Assembly (NCBI GenBank): GCA_025449115.1
Contig: JAHLKC010000180.1
Location: 1 to 64,000, forward strand
DNA length: 64,000 bases
Source: Chytridium lagenaria
Taxonomy: Eukaryota > Chytridiomycota > Chytridiomycetes > Chytridiales > Chytridiaceae
Direction of reading: 5' to 3'
Positions 1 to 10,100 of this stretch are shown piece by piece. The position numbers and the translations under genes are program-made. The notes under the pieces were generated by a model. The model saw only the letters and a program-made list of their open reading frames with translations. It ran no database searches and had not been told where the DNA came from. How positions within the stretch are numbered: the first letter of the stretch is position 1; each line of letters begins with the position of its first letter.

Positions 1-70
1 GCCGTAATCGTAGCTTAAAGCAAAATGTAAAAGAAAAGGGGGCCGGAATGGCCGCTTAAGAGACCACATA

Positions 71-285
71 TTACTTTATCACGACACTGTCGAGATTCAC
101 ATTGTACTGAGTCAAGTAGACTGAGTACCATCGCGTAAAAGCATCAGGAGTGAAAGGACCATTACGATAGTCACTCTGAGGGCTGTCATTATAGTTAGAG
201 TTGTTGTAACTACCCTGGCGAGAGCGATTGTTATAATCATTATTGCGAGAAGGGTATCCTTGGCAATAGGGTTGGCGCTGAAAGG
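71..285 (-). pseudogene. C-terminal fragment of an unidentified Asn/Tyr/Ser-rich protein
   Basis: On the minus strand an open frame of about 65 codons ends at the TAA at 71-73. It reads as a low-complexity stretch (GYPSRNNDYNNRSRQG and similar repeats of N, Y, S, R) followed by a more ordinary tail, FTPDAFTRWYSVYLTQYNVN. It is cut upstream by an in-frame TGA near 285, just before a family C repeat fragment. The composition resembles the disordered tail of a Gag or an RNA-binding protein, but I cannot name a family. A weakly similar DNA string occurs near 21512-21540. Low confidence that it is a functional gene. Confidence 0.3.
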
Positions 286-348
286 CTCACGAGCGCCGTT
301 ATGTATCATTTCCATATCCACACAAAGACTTATGATGTCAATGTCAGA

Positions 349-424
349 TGTGAAGTTGTTATCTAACCTCACCAAGGGGCATAAACACGTCATATTTAAT
401 ATAGTTGTTGTGCCTAGTTTAGTT
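349..424 (+). repeat. Family C LTR-like repeat, 5' end fragment
   Basis: Starts with TGTGAAGTTGTTATCTAACC and continues through GGCATAAA, CGTCATATTTA and AGTTGTTGTGC, the same order as the first 75 bases of the full copy at 18422. Similarity stops around 424, where unrelated sequence (425-595) begins. Confidence 0.6.
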
Positions 425-599
425 GGGACCACTGCTGCTCCTCCGGCTTCTTGTCGTTATCCCGCCCATTACTATCAGCTTTTTGCTTTTGACCCTTTTA
501 GTGGACAACCCTTTGCTGATCTTGAAGACCCTGATGAAGTGGTTTCTTGTTGGATTTCTTTCGGAAAGATCCCTCATACTTTTTCATAAACTGATGTGT

Positions 600-1335
600 G
601 AAGTTCAACTCTAGTGGCCTCTTCTGCTAAGCCTTGACATACAGAGGTAGAGAACCACATTGTAGGTGACGATACTAACTCCCTGGATGTAATCCAGAAT
701 TGAGAATAAAGCTCTACTCATCCGTTAAGGGATGCAAGGAAGTGGTGTGCTGTGGTTTGTGTAAAGTTCTCTCTATAGCCCCCTCTGCTGAGCCCCGGCA
801 TACAGAGGTAGAGAGCCACATAATAGATGACAAAACTAGAGCCTAGGGTGTATTCCTAGATCAAGAGTCAAGCCCTATTCTGCCTTTAGTGGTGTGCAAG
901 GCCTCGTCATCGCCGCAATAAGCCGTTTTAACATGTTCTCATCTGATCTCTCCTACCTAAGGCCTGCTAATGCCGCACTCCCACTCACAGGCAACTAGAT
1001 AGCCAGTCATGGCAATCAAGAAAAGAACAGAGGTGGTTATACTACCCATACCTTTAAAGGAATCATGCCACAGAGGCGTCTATCCACGGCTCAGGCCTTC
1101 TTAGACTCAAGTGTCTTGGTTCAAGGTGTAGTCTCCCCCACCGGCATAATCCCTGAGCGCCCGCAGGTAAAACTAAATAACACAATATTGAATAACAGAA
1201 GAAGAAAGAAACATGGCCCAAGGGCAGCCATGCCTGGATGTATGTGTGGGATCAATCCAGGACTACAGAGGTGCAAGTAAATGTATTCGACTTTCTACAA
1301 AAAAAATACAATACATAAAAGGCTATTTATATGTC
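600..1335 (-). repeat. Family C LTR-like repeat, truncated copy in minus orientation
   Basis: From about 786 to 1335 this matches the left and middle part of the minus copy at 19311-20064 almost base for base (GAGGTAGAGAGCCACATAAT, the CAATAAGCCGTTTTAACATG block, the GGTGTAGTCTCCC block). The right end, which would carry the reverse complement of TGTGAAGTT, is missing. The segment 600-785 is an extra diverged copy of the block that follows it. No coding capacity is evident; it behaves as an LTR-type non-coding repeat. Confidence 0.6.
624..905. repeat. Degenerate tandem duplication, two units of about 160 bp
   Basis: Unit 1 (about 624-784) and unit 2 (about 786-905 onward) share the order TCTGCTgAGCC, CATACAGAGGTAGAGAaCCACAT, a GATGACaA block, an AATCaAGA block and a final GGTGTGCAAGG-like block. 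Unit 1 is more diverged. The duplication lies inside a family C repeat and is absent from the copy at 19311. Confidence 0.55.
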
Positions 1336-1691
1336 TACAGATGATGATGAGCTAGATCACTTCCTCAACGCTTTAATAGTATACCCTCTTGACGTTATAT
1401 TATAATAACACAATCCAATGTGAGAACTTCTGCCTTACCACACCTAGCAAATTTGAGTATCAAACAACCCCATTCTATTCCGTGTATGTTACCTCATTAA
1501 CACGTGTTGTCAACAACCAATATTTACTCTACTGCTTGGTTTGCCTTGTCCAGATCTGACTCTGTTTATTTGGATACACTTCTTTACACCCAGGACCTTG
1601 TTACTGTATATTGAATGTTGCCAGAGGGTGCTCAGGTGATGGCATTCGATGGGAGAGACTGAAACCTAGACCAACATGAACTTCTAAAGAG
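1336..1691. other. Unassigned spacer
   Basis: No long open frame, no match to the LTR families seen elsewhere in the window and no tRNA-like motif. It lies between the truncated family C repeat and the LTR at 1692 and could be original host DNA. Confidence 0.5.
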
Positions 1692-2152
1692 TGTTGGGTC
1701 TCGCTCACTTGACTCACAAGGACGCGTCAAGATCACCCACACCATTAGTCCTGGCGTCGGTATTTACGCGTCATTAGAGTTGAGCGAGAACACGCCCACT
1801 GGACTTCCATTTTACTTTCTCACTTTGATTACTTTCCTTGATTGGATAATTTTCTTTATGCTGGTTTTTATTTATAACTCTGCCTGTTTGTGATTGGACA
1901 TCCCTTCAGCCTTTATTCCTTTGTTCCCGGTTGAGGCTTTCTGATTTGTTTACCTTTGTATTGGAGAGTTAAATGTATGAGTGTACGCGTCTCCAATAGG
2001 TTTACTTTGTGTTGTCTTTCCTCATTACTTGTTGTTTTGTTTGAGTATTTAAAGACTCGTTTGTTGAGTCAAAAAAAATCAAGAATGTTGTTCAAGCAAA
2101 AGTGCATTTAACTTTGTTTTAATTGAGCCCCGTGAACAACAAGTATTGAACA
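1692..2152 (+). repeat. Family A copia LTR (461 bp), plus orientation
   Basis: Begins TGTTGGGTCTCGCTCACTTG and ends in ATTGAACA, so it has the TG...CA termini of an LTR. The same sequence in reverse complement flanks element A1 at 3488-4003 and 13028-13528. Immediately downstream is a primer-binding-type sequence and family A gag, so this is a 5' LTR. The left flanking five bases are AAGAG; no partner duplication can be sought because the right end of this element is lost. Confidence 0.85.
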
Positions 2153-2153
2153 A

Positions 2154-2162
2154 TGGTAGCAC
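2154..2162 (+). other. Primer binding site, TGGTAGCAC, initiator-Met type
   Basis: One base after the LTR end lies TGGTAGCAC. The first seven bases match the complement of the 3' end of fungal initiator tRNA-Met (known for Ty1). The same motif follows the LTRs at 3152, 9695 (minus) and 13028 (minus), so both copia families share the primer type. Confidence 0.6.
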
Positions 2163-2743
2163 TTATTCTGACGATATGGGAAGGAAAGAGGACTCACATG
2201 ACAAGCACAGCAAGCCAGTCAAGTTTGATGGACAAGACTTTCACATCTGGAAACGTTGGATGACCACTTACGTCAAGGATAAGGGTCGTTGGGCAATCGC
2301 TATGATAGGATTTACGCCTTACGTTAACGAAAACGCTCCAACCAAAGAAGAAAAGGATCTGCGGATCAAGGAGCAGTCGGCTAACAATCGTGAAAGAACC
2401 GTATAGAGTCTCGAGTGACTGATTCAGTTTTTCACTTAATTGGAGAGGACTTCACGGCCAAGGAAGCGTGGGAGTGCCTCCTGTCATCATTTGAGCGTAA
2501 GTACCAACCCAACCGCAACGCTCTCACACGCGTCTCAAAATGAAGGAGGACGCGTCTTTACACGTATTTGTTGCGGAACTTTCAACTATGGTCAACCAAC
2601 TCAAGGCAGCTGGCGAGGCTGTTTCCAACGAGCAACACATAGCTCACCTGCTCACCGAATACCCAGAAGCTTACAACGTCGCGGTTGCCAACATTGAAAC
2701 GGACGACAAAGCGGTCAAGGACTACAACCTGGTCGTTGCCAGG
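2163..2743 (+). pseudogene. Family A Gag, N-terminal part, interrupted
   Basis: Plus-strand open pieces at 2146-2406 and 2540-2755 encode Gag of the same family as A1: PVKFDGQDFHIWKRWMTTYV, then ESRVTDS-like sequence in another frame, then FVAELSTMVNQLKAAGE and EAYNVAVANIETDDKAVKD. These match the UBN2/Gag-like region of copia polyproteins (target sequence DGxxFHIWKxxM). A stop at 2404 and frame changes break it. The coding sequence stops abruptly at about 2743 in VVAR, where family B 3'-end sequence starts. Confidence 0.75.
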
Positions 2744-2764
2744 TTAGAAAGCTGAGGGGGAGAA

Positions 2765-3152
2765 TGTTGGGTTTTCATCTTTCTATTTTTGTTTTACTCA
2801 CCCACATTGGTATTACGTCTAATTTTTTTTCCCCCGAACTTTGTTTTGTTTGCGCGTCAATTTAAGTTTTTATTTGATCACTTGTATTGAGCTCCTCATA
2901 CCATTTGAGGATGCGCTAATCCCTAAATTTTATTACTTTATGTTTAGTTTATGATACGTAACAGGCGGGTCATGAGTTCTAGTGTAAATCCCATCTTCTA
3001 CATGTGTTGCGAAAAGAACTTAACATTAATATATGGAAGTTTCATCGTAATTAGCTTCCTGTCACCTCTGGAGACTCCACCAGCATTTTATAGTTTAATT
3101 CACTTTATTTACTTCATTATATTAAGTTACATTTGAGCCCCGTAACCTCTAC
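2765..3152 (+). repeat. Family B copia LTR (388 bp), plus orientation
   Basis: Runs from TGTTGGGTTTTCATC to CCTCTACA. It is preceded by GCTGAGGGGGAGAA, the polypurine tract found before every family B 3' LTR here, and followed by TGGTAGCACC and family B gag. It therefore reads as a 3' LTR on its left side and a 5' LTR on its right side. Confidence 0.85.
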
Positions 3153-3487
3153 AAGTGGTAGCACCTTCACCTGGTTGGAAGGAGGAGTAAATCGATCCAT
3201 TTGAGGGCCAAAGAGTAAAAGAGAAAAGAGCGATCATCCCTAGAAATAAAGAAAGCTGTCAACACGAGAAGATAACAAAAGAAACGACAACAAACCGGTG
3301 ATGTTTGATGGGACACAGTTCCACATCTGGAGGTACCGAATGATCGGGTACTTGAAAGGCAAAGGCCTTGGAAGGATCGTCGAGAAGGGCTGGACGCCCT
3401 ATGCAGTCGTTGACACGCCTACAAATGCCGAAAAGAAGACTAGGTAAGAAGAAGAAGAACCTGGACATGAAAGCAAAAGCAAGAATC
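3153..3487 (+). pseudogene. Element B1 gag, first part
   Basis: Contains the primer binding site (TGGTAGCACC at about 3155) and the start of family B Gag: VMFDGTQFHIW, YRMIGYLKGKG, EKGWTPYAVVDTPTNAEKKT, collinear with the copy in B2. The start codon seen in B2 (ATGACGAAAGAG) reads ATA here and a stop follows EKKTR, so this copy is dead. It is interrupted at 3487 by insertion of element A1; the remaining gag resumes at 13529. Confidence 0.75.
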
Positions 3488-4003
3488 TGTTGAATACTTG
3501 TTGTTCACAGGGTGTTGTTCACGGGGCTCAATTAAAACAAAGTTTAACGCACTTTTGCTCGACAACGTTCTTGATTTATTTCGACTCAACACACGAGTCT
3601 TTCAATACTGAAACAAAACAAACAAGTAAAGAGGAAAGACAACACAAAGGTAAACCTATCGGAGATGCGTACACTCACGCGTTAAACTCTCCACTACAAA
3701 GATAAACAAATCAGAGAGATTCACGGAAACAAACGGAATAAAGGCTAGAAGGGAACGTCCAATCACAAACAGGTAGAATTATAATTAAACTGGCATAAAG
3801 AAAATAAACCAATCAAGGAAGGTAAATCAATGTGGGAAATTCAAATGAGTCCAGAATGTAAATGAGAAGTCCAGTGGCGCGTTCGCGCTCAACTCTAACG
3901 ACACGTAAATTCCAGAGCACTCTAGTGTTGCGCCCGACGCCGCGGACTAATGGTGCGAGTGATCCTGACGCGTCCTCGTGAGTCAAGTGAGCGAAACCCA
4001 ACA
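3488..4003 (-). repeat. A1 3' LTR (left, 516 bp)
   Basis: Starts TGTTGAATACTTGTTG and ends CGAAACCCAACA on the plus strand. Compared with the right LTR it has a 14-base local duplication of the GTTGTTCAC motif near 3505-3520 and scattered substitutions. Confidence 0.85.
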
Positions 4004-4027
4004 TTCTCCCCCTTTCGTGAACTTTAC

Positions 4028-4891
4028 TCACGACTTCTCTGGCTCCCCCATCTCTGAAGCATCATCATCAACGACTACCGTCCCCACGCGTTCACGACAC
4101 CTCTCCAGGTCCCTACGCGCCAGCCCCTTCGTGAGCATGTCTGCAAGCTGTTCCTTGGTTCCAATGTGCTCCACCTGAAGCAACAACACGATCTCTAACC
4201 GCGTGGAACCGTAGATCCACGTGTCGCGTCCTTGAGCTGATGATGGGGTTCTTTGCAATGGCCTCTGCTGCCGTGTTATACACCAAAGCGTTGGTGGATC
4301 GTCAAAAGAGTATCCTATCTCCTCCAGGAGCTGCTTCAACCAGATGAGCTCCGACGATGCCTCACTCAACGCGACGTATTCGGCCTCTGCGCTGGAAACA
4401 GCTACTGACGCTTGTTTGCGCGCCACCCCACATCACAGCTCCTCCATTCAGCATGATGACGAATCCACTGATTGACTTCTTCTCGTCCGGATCGTTCCCA
4501 AGATCCGCGTCGCTGAATCCTTCAAGCTTCAACTTGTTCCCTTGACGCGAATAGCTTATGCCCAAGCTACGCGTCAACTGTAAATACCCGACTAAATCAC
4601 GAGCACACTCCCAGTGCTCGTGTCCAGGACGCGCCTGGTAGCGCGCCAGCATTCCAACTGCAAATGCCACGTCGGGACGCGAATTAACCATCGCGTACAT
4701 CAATGAACCGACCACAGTTCGATAGGCTAGTCCCTCCACTTCTTCCAATGGAGTCTCGTTGTCTTCAACGCGTCTGAGACGCGTTCCTGGCCTTAGCGGA
4801 AGCTTCTTGAGATGTCCTTCTGGCACTCGTAGCTTCTTCATCATCGAGATGATATAGGCCTCCTGCTTGATACGCACACACCTCTCGTGTT
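4028..4891 (-). pseudogene. A1 RT C-terminus and RNase H
   Basis: Minus-strand frames at 4362-4877 and 4028-4426 carry the connection region and RNase H of copia Pol: LAYRTVVGSLMYAMVNSRPD, GYLQLTRSLGISYSR, GFSDADLGNDPDEKKSISG and AEAEYVALSEASSELIWLKQ, with the D...E...D type residues (FSDAD, AEAEY). A frame break near 4380 separates the two pieces. The N-terminal RT continues at 10101 on the other side of B2. Confidence 0.8.
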
Positions 4892-4896
4892 GATTG

Positions 4897-5294
4897 TGTA
4901 GGGGTTACGGGGCTCAATTGTAATTAAAATATAATTTATTAATAAAGAGAATTAAAGTATAAAATGGTGATGGAGTCTCCAGCGGTGACAGGGAGGTAAT
5001 TACTACGAAACTTCCATATATTAATTCTAACTACTTTTCGCAATACATGTAGAGAGTGGGGATTTACATCAGAACTCATGATCCGTAAATCCCTCCAAAT
5101 TACGTATCAAAATTAAACATAAATAATAAAGTTAAGGGATTAACGCATCCTCAAATGGAATGAGGAGCTCAATAAACTGGTCAACTCAAAACTTAAAATA
5201 ACGCGTAAATAAACAGGTTCGGGGGAAAAATAACTTAAACTAAATAACGAATGTGGGTGAGAAAAAAAAAATAGAAAGACGAATAAACCCAACA
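4897..5294 (-). repeat. B2 3' LTR (left)
   Basis: TG...CA bounded; adjoins the polypurine tract (minus strand GCTGAGGGGGAGAA) at 5295-5308. Confidence 0.9.
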
Positions 5295-5344
5295 TTCTCC
5301 CCCTCAGCTTTCTAACCTTGCAGTTTTAATCAACCACCTTAACC

Positions 5345-5918
5345 ATCCCAAACTTTGCTCGTAATTCTTCAAACTTCGTTCGAGGCAAAGCTTTCGTAAA
5401 CAAGTCTGCAGGTTGCTCCTTTGTGTTCAGGTACTCCACGCGTATTTTCTTCGCGTTAACCCTCTCGTATGACGTGGAACCTTCTATCCACGTGTCGCGA
5501 ACTTTGCGATATTATCGGCGTGCTGGCGAGGGAATTTGCTGTCGTGTTGTCGCCGTAAATCACCGGAGGGTCATTAAACGTATAACCCAACTCCCCCAGA
5601 AGTTGGCTAACCCATATCATATGTGACGATGCTTCACTAAGTGAAACATATTCAGCTTCTGCGGTAGAGACTGAGCCGTCGTTGCTTGTTTCTTCGTTCC
5701 CCACACCACAGCTCCCCCGTTCAACGTGATACAAAACCACTTGTTGACTTCATCGTCTGGATCGTTCCCATGTCGGCGTCTGCATATCCCACCAATTCCA
5801 GCTTGTCCTTTCTAGTATACTGAATTCCCAATTGCTTCGTTTGCTGTAAGTATCCACAAGTTCGGTAAAGCGCATCCCAATGCGCTGGGTAAGGGTTCTC
5901 TTGAAACCTAGCGCTCAT
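5345..5918 (-). pseudogene. B2 RNase H
   Basis: Minus-strand frames at 5721-5918 and 5456-5740 encode YLQQTKQLGIQYTRKDKLEL, VGYADADMG, MKSTSGF, STAEAEYVSLSEASSHMIWV, LGELGYTFNDPPVIYGDNTT and SRHVDRRFHVIRE. These are the copia RNase H signatures, including YADAD, AEAEY and the GDNT/DRRFH tail. The domain is split by a frame change near 5735. Confidence 0.85.
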
Positions 5919-5932
5919 TCCAAGCGCGAATG

Positions 5933-6888
5933 CTATATCAGGTCGAGTCCAATCATCGCATGCATAAGGATCCAGTGTACTGTCGGTATCCTTGATTCTT
6001 CTCGTTCGTTTTCATTATCTCCCCTTCCATGTTCTTCAGGAGTTTCTTCACGGCGTCCATTGGGTATAGTGTAAAAGAGTTTTCGGTAATTCCAGCTTTT
6101 GACCCATCGTTTCGATGTATCTCTGCTGGAACACCACAATCTTCCCTTTTACACGATCATAGCGACATTGCCACCCAGGACGTATCGAAAACTTGGAGCT
6201 CTTGTACCTCGGTAACGTCTCATGAATCGTTTTTCTGATCGATCTAATTCCTCCTTGCTCGTCGACGCTTCTATGATATCATCAACGTACTCCCTTCAAG
6301 GTGAGATCCTTGCCGTTTCGCTTGTAATAAAGACATGGATCCGCCGCTGAGCGAGTAAACTTCTCCTCGTCGACTTGGAACGTGTTCAAGTCGGTGTTGA
6401 AACACATTGGTGCTTGAACGAGTCCGTAGAGACTCTTCATGCACAGGCACACCCAGTCTTCTTTCCCTTCAACGACGAATCCTTCAGGCTGTTCGATATA
6501 GATCTCATGATCTTCAAGCTTGCCATTCAAGAACGCGGTCTTGACGTCGTATTGTCGAATCTCCATGTTTTCTTGACAAGCGACCGCAAGCATCACTCTC
6601 AACGTCGCTTGCTTGATGACGGGTGCGAATTTCTCGTCATAGTCGATTCCTTTTTTCTGCGAGTACCTTTAGCAACAAATCTCGCTTTCGTTTATCGAGA
6701 TTTCCCAACTCATCTCGCTTTGTTTTGTACACCCATCCTGATTTAATAATCTTTCTCCCTTTAGGTCGGGGAACCAACCTCCATGTTCCCATCTCAACCA
6801 AACTCTTTTTCTTCCTCCATCGCTTTCCTCCACTCGTCCTTCTCCTTCCTACCCATCGCTTCCTGGTAGGTCTTTGGTTCGTCGTCAT
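5933..6888 (-). pseudogene. B2 reverse transcriptase
   Basis: Minus-strand pieces encode WRLVPRPKGRKIIKSGWVYK, MLAVACQENMEIRQYDVKTA, FLNGKLEDHEIYIEQPEGF, DWVCLCMKSLYGLVQAPMCF, DPCLYYKRNGKDLTLKG and the YVDDII active site (about 6283-6295). The RVT_2 order is complete. Frame changes occur near 6650 and 6290. Confidence 0.85.
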
Positions 6889-7461
6889 CTTCTAACGATG
6901 CCGTGTTTGCTGATGGTCTAACCGTCCAAAACTCTCCAGGCTTCTTCTTGTTCCGTGATGACCTTCGAAGGGATGTTTCGTATGGCTCATCCAGGTCTTC
7001 ACGGAAGTTTGGAACTCTTCTTCCACCGGATCGACGAACCGTAGGTGAGTGAGGTTCCTCTCTTTCTTCATCTTCATCGTCGTCGCGATCGGGTGTATGA
7101 TAACTAACATTATCATCTTTCATCTTCAGACTCTTCGTCATTTCGCCGTGTCAACTTCACTCCACCAGAGCTTGACGAGTCTGTAGAGTAATCCGGTAAG
7201 TCTAGTCGTTTTTCCATTCTTGAACCTCCCCTTCAAACTTTGATTCTCCCTTCTCTGCTTCCGCCGCCATTACTCCCTCGTTAAAAATCACTGACTTGCT
7301 TCTAACCAACTTATTCGTTTGCAAATCCCAAAGGCGATAGCCCAGCGGCTCATACCCAACGAGAGCACACCGTCGTGCGTTGAAATCCCTTCTTACGTTG
7401 CTGCTTGGGTATCAATACGAGTGCCAGGCAACCCCAACCACGGAGTCTGACAAGTCAGGTT
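6889..7461 (-). pseudogene. B2 integrase C-terminus and IN-RT linker
   Basis: Minus-strand frames carry an acidic/Ser linker (6794-7141: DDDEDEEREEPHSPTVRRSG) and the LxGYxPxxYRLWDL-type motif after the integrase core, seen as VGYEPLGYRLWDLQTNKLV near 7310-7365. The linker is typical for copia between integrase and RT. Several frame changes. Confidence 0.7.
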
Positions 7462-8000
7462 TCACTCCAGCGAATCTCTCAAGCGGCGTTTGCATCTTGT
7501 TCGTTTTCGTTCGGTTGGTGATCGGTTAATGAGGTAAGCTGCAGCCATCACGGCTTCACCCCAAAAACGCGTTTCGAGTTTTGAAGAACTTAACATGCTT
7601 TTAGACCTCTCGTTCAAGGTCCTGTTCATCCGTTCGGCAACACCGTTCTGTTGCGGTGTGTACGGCATGGTGAAGTAAGTCGAATCCCATGCTCTAAACC
7701 AATCCTTCATTGTTTGTTGTTGAATTCGCCGCCGTTGTCTGCCACGATTTCAATGAGCTTCCTTTTTTTTCTTCTCGGCTTCTTCTTTAAAACTTTTGAT
7801 GAACTTGAATGACTCATTCTTCTTCTTGCACAGGTAAACGGTAACGTAGTTTGTCGCGCTGTCGACGATGGTGAGGAAGTAACGTGCGCCGCCATTTGAC
7901 GCGGTCTTCATAGGTCCAACGATGTCGACGTGGATTTTCTCGAGAGGCTCCTTGGCTTTCAACTCGTCGGGTTTGTCAGGAAATGATGTCCTTGTCATTT
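7462..8000 (-). pseudogene. B2 integrase core
   Basis: Minus-strand frames 7750-7998, 7707-7895 and 7462-7710 encode EKIHVDIVGPMKTASNGGAR, YFLTIVDSATNYVTVYLCKK, EIVADNGGEFNNKQ and YFTMPYTPQQNGVAERMNRT. This gives the DDE triad: HVDIVGP (first D), ADNGGEF (second D) and NGVAERMN (E). Frame changes sit near 7765 (a run of T on the plus strand) and 7710. Confidence 0.85.
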
Positions 8001-8621
8001 TCCCATCAACACAACCCTCACACAGGTAAGTGTCTCTTCATTCGTCATCTTGACTCCCTTCGCTACCTTCATTAACTTCTTCACTCCCTTCTTTCCTAGA
8101 TGACCCATCCGCAAGTGCCACTGGTGCGGTGTCAGAGACTTCTCGGCCTTTGCTGAGGCGGTGCTTGGCTTGAATTCGATGACTTGATCAAGGTAAATGA
8201 GATTCTCTTTGCTGCTGTAGGTGAACGTTGCAAGTGCTTGTGCTGACGGTTCTTTCTTTGGTTTAAGGTCGTATCCGTCGTCCTTCGGGAATATGTCAAG
8301 ATCCTTCTTTCTCGCCATCCCAAGCGAGATCAGGTTCCGTCCGATGTTTGGTACGTATAACACGTTCTTGAGTATTAACGTTCCTGTTCTTTCGCCGTTT
8401 CTAATCTTCACTTCACAGTCACCAACTCCACGGGATTCAAGATTGCTGTTGTTGTCGGCAGTGCTGATGTTGCACTGGATGGAGCGGTAGTTCGACAGGA
8501 TGTTGCGCTGGAACGTCATGTGGTGAGTGGCTCCAGAGTCTAACATCCATCTGGTGTCTCTAGTCTGCGGACCGCCTTCCGAGCTCATGTTGACGGTAGG
8601 TACTGCTGCAACGAATACCAC
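7995..8621 (-). CDS. B2 aspartic protease and pre-integrase zinc domain
   Basis: One open frame of 208 codons. It contains the retroviral-type protease site RWMLDSGATHHMTF (catalytic DSG), the YVPNIGRNLISLG motif, and the GAG-pre-integrase segment HQWHLRMGHLGKKGVKKLMK with the HxxxxH half of the HHCC zinc finger. It is part of the copia polyprotein rather than a separate protein; the N-terminus shown depends on where the upstream frame enters. Confidence 0.85.
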   Translation of the reverse strand: MVFVAAVPTVNMSSEGGPQTRDTRWMLDSGATHHMTFQRNILSNYRSIQCNISTADNNSNLESRGVGDCEVKIRNGERTGTLILKNVLYVPNIGRNLISLGMARKKDLDIFPKDDGYDLKPKKEPSAQALATFTYSSKENLIYLDQVIEFKPSTASAKAEKSLTPHQWHLRMGHLGKKGVKKLMKVAKGVKMTNEETLTCVRVVLMGK

Positions 8622-9578
8622 AGGATTTCCTCCGTTGTTGTGTTCTGATTGTTGTTTTGGTTTGCCAGGTTTGCATTAGGTCCTCGATTCCAACCACCTC
8701 GGCCTCGACCTCCTCTTCCACGTCCTCCTCGACCACGGAAACCACCGCGACCTCTTCCACGGAAAAACCCTCTTCCTGCAGCCGCAGGTTGAGCTTGAGG
8801 TTCGTTGTCTCTTTCATTTCTGTTGTCGTTATTTCTTCTCGCGCTCCAACAGTCTCTTGCTAAGTGGCCTTTCTTTCCGCAATTGTAGCATTCTCGGTCC
8901 TCGCCGCCGCGGTGTCTTTGTTGTTGATTTGTAGCGTCCCGCAGCGTGAGCCTGAGCGCCTTCATTCTCTTCATTTTCTTTCTTTCTCTCTTTCAGTTTC
9001 GTTTCATGATCTAACAGCTTTCCAACGACATAGGCATAGTCAGCCTCGGCTTTGGTTCGTTCTCGAGAAGGTTGACTATGATGTCGTATGCTTCAGGGAG
9101 GGTCGTCAAGAGGATGGAGATGTGTTGCGGGGTTGCCGTGTCTTCCCCCGCTGCCTTCAGTTGCTGAATGGTTGACGAGACCTCCGCGATGTAAGTCTTT
9201 AAGTCGTCTTCTTCTTTCATCTTCAAGTTCGTGAGTTTGCGTCTAATCGCGTTTCTGTTCGTCTGAGCCTTTCTTCATAGGTCTCGATTATTTTATCCCA
9301 GTCGCCTTTGCCGTGGATTCATCCTGTATCAACGGTAGGATGATGTCGTGAACTCTTGATTCGATTCTTGCTTTTGCTTTCATGTCCAGGTCTTCTTCTT
9401 CTAACCTAGTCTTCTTTTCGGCATTTGTAGGCGTGTCAACGACTGCATAGGGCGTCCAGCCCTTCTCGACGATCTTCCAAAGGCCTTTGCCTTTCAAGTA
9501 CCCGATCATGCGGTACTTCCAGATGTGGAACTGTGTCCCATCAAACATCACCGGTTTGTCGTCGTTCTCTTTCGTCAT
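8560..9578 (-). pseudogene. B2 Gag with CCHC zinc knuckle and RGG box
   Basis: The minus frame from ATG at 9578 starts MTKENDDKPVMFDGTQFHIW and continues in pieces: LKTYIAEVSSTIQQLKAAGE, PEAYDIIVNLLENEPK, and then CYNCGKKGHLARDC (CX2CX4HX4C zinc knuckle, about 8860-8900). Next comes a strongly Arg/Gly-rich stretch (RGRGRGGFRGRGGRGRGG, about 8690-8770), an RGG-box-like RNA-binding tail. Gag binds and packages element RNA. Frame changes near 9290, 9010 and 8970 interrupt it. Confidence 0.85.
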
Positions 9579-9694
9579 CTTCTCGTGTTGACAGCTTGCT
9601 TTCTTTTCTTGGGATGATCTCTTTTCTCTTTTACTCTTCGGCCCTCAAATGGATCGATTCACTCCTCCTTCCAACCAGGTGAAGTGCTACCACT

Positions 9695-10095
9695 TGTAGG
9701 GGTTACGGGGCTCAATTGTAATTAAATTATAATTATTAATAAAGAGAATTAAACTATAAAGAATAGTGATGGAGTCTCCAGCGGTGACAGGGAGGTAATT
9801 ACTACGAAACTTCCATATATTAATGTTAACTACTTTTCGCAATACATGTAGAGGGTGGGGATTTACACCAGAACTCATGACCCGTAAATCCCTCCAATTA
9901 CGTATCATAAATAAAACATAAAGTAATAAGGTTAAAGGGATTAACGCTTCCTCAAATGGAATGAGGAGCTCAATAAACTGATCAACTCAAAACTTAAAAT
10001 AACGCGTAAACAAACAGGTTCGGGGGAAAAATAACTTAGACAAAATAACGAATGTGGGTGAGAAAAACAAAATAGAAAGATGAATAAACCCAACA
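9695..10095 (-). repeat. B2 5' LTR (right)
   Basis: TG...CA bounded LTR of 401 bp. On the minus strand it is followed by TGGTAGCACTTCACC, the primer binding site (about 9683-9692). Confidence 0.9.
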
Positions 10096-10100
10096 GATTG

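Larger units (their letters stand above)
4897..10095 (-). mobile_element. Full-length Ty1/copia element B2 (5.2 kb) with 5-bp TSD
   Basis: Bounded by LTRs of 398 and 401 bp with TGTAGG...CCAACA on the plus strand. Target duplication GATTG is present on both sides (4892-4896 and 10096-10100), within the RT of A1. The internal region has all domains in copia order on the minus strand. Each domain is recognisable, but frames change several times, so this copy is either inactive or affected by sequencing indels. The LTRs differ by roughly twenty substitutions and small indels, so the insertion is not very recent. Confidence 0.93.
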
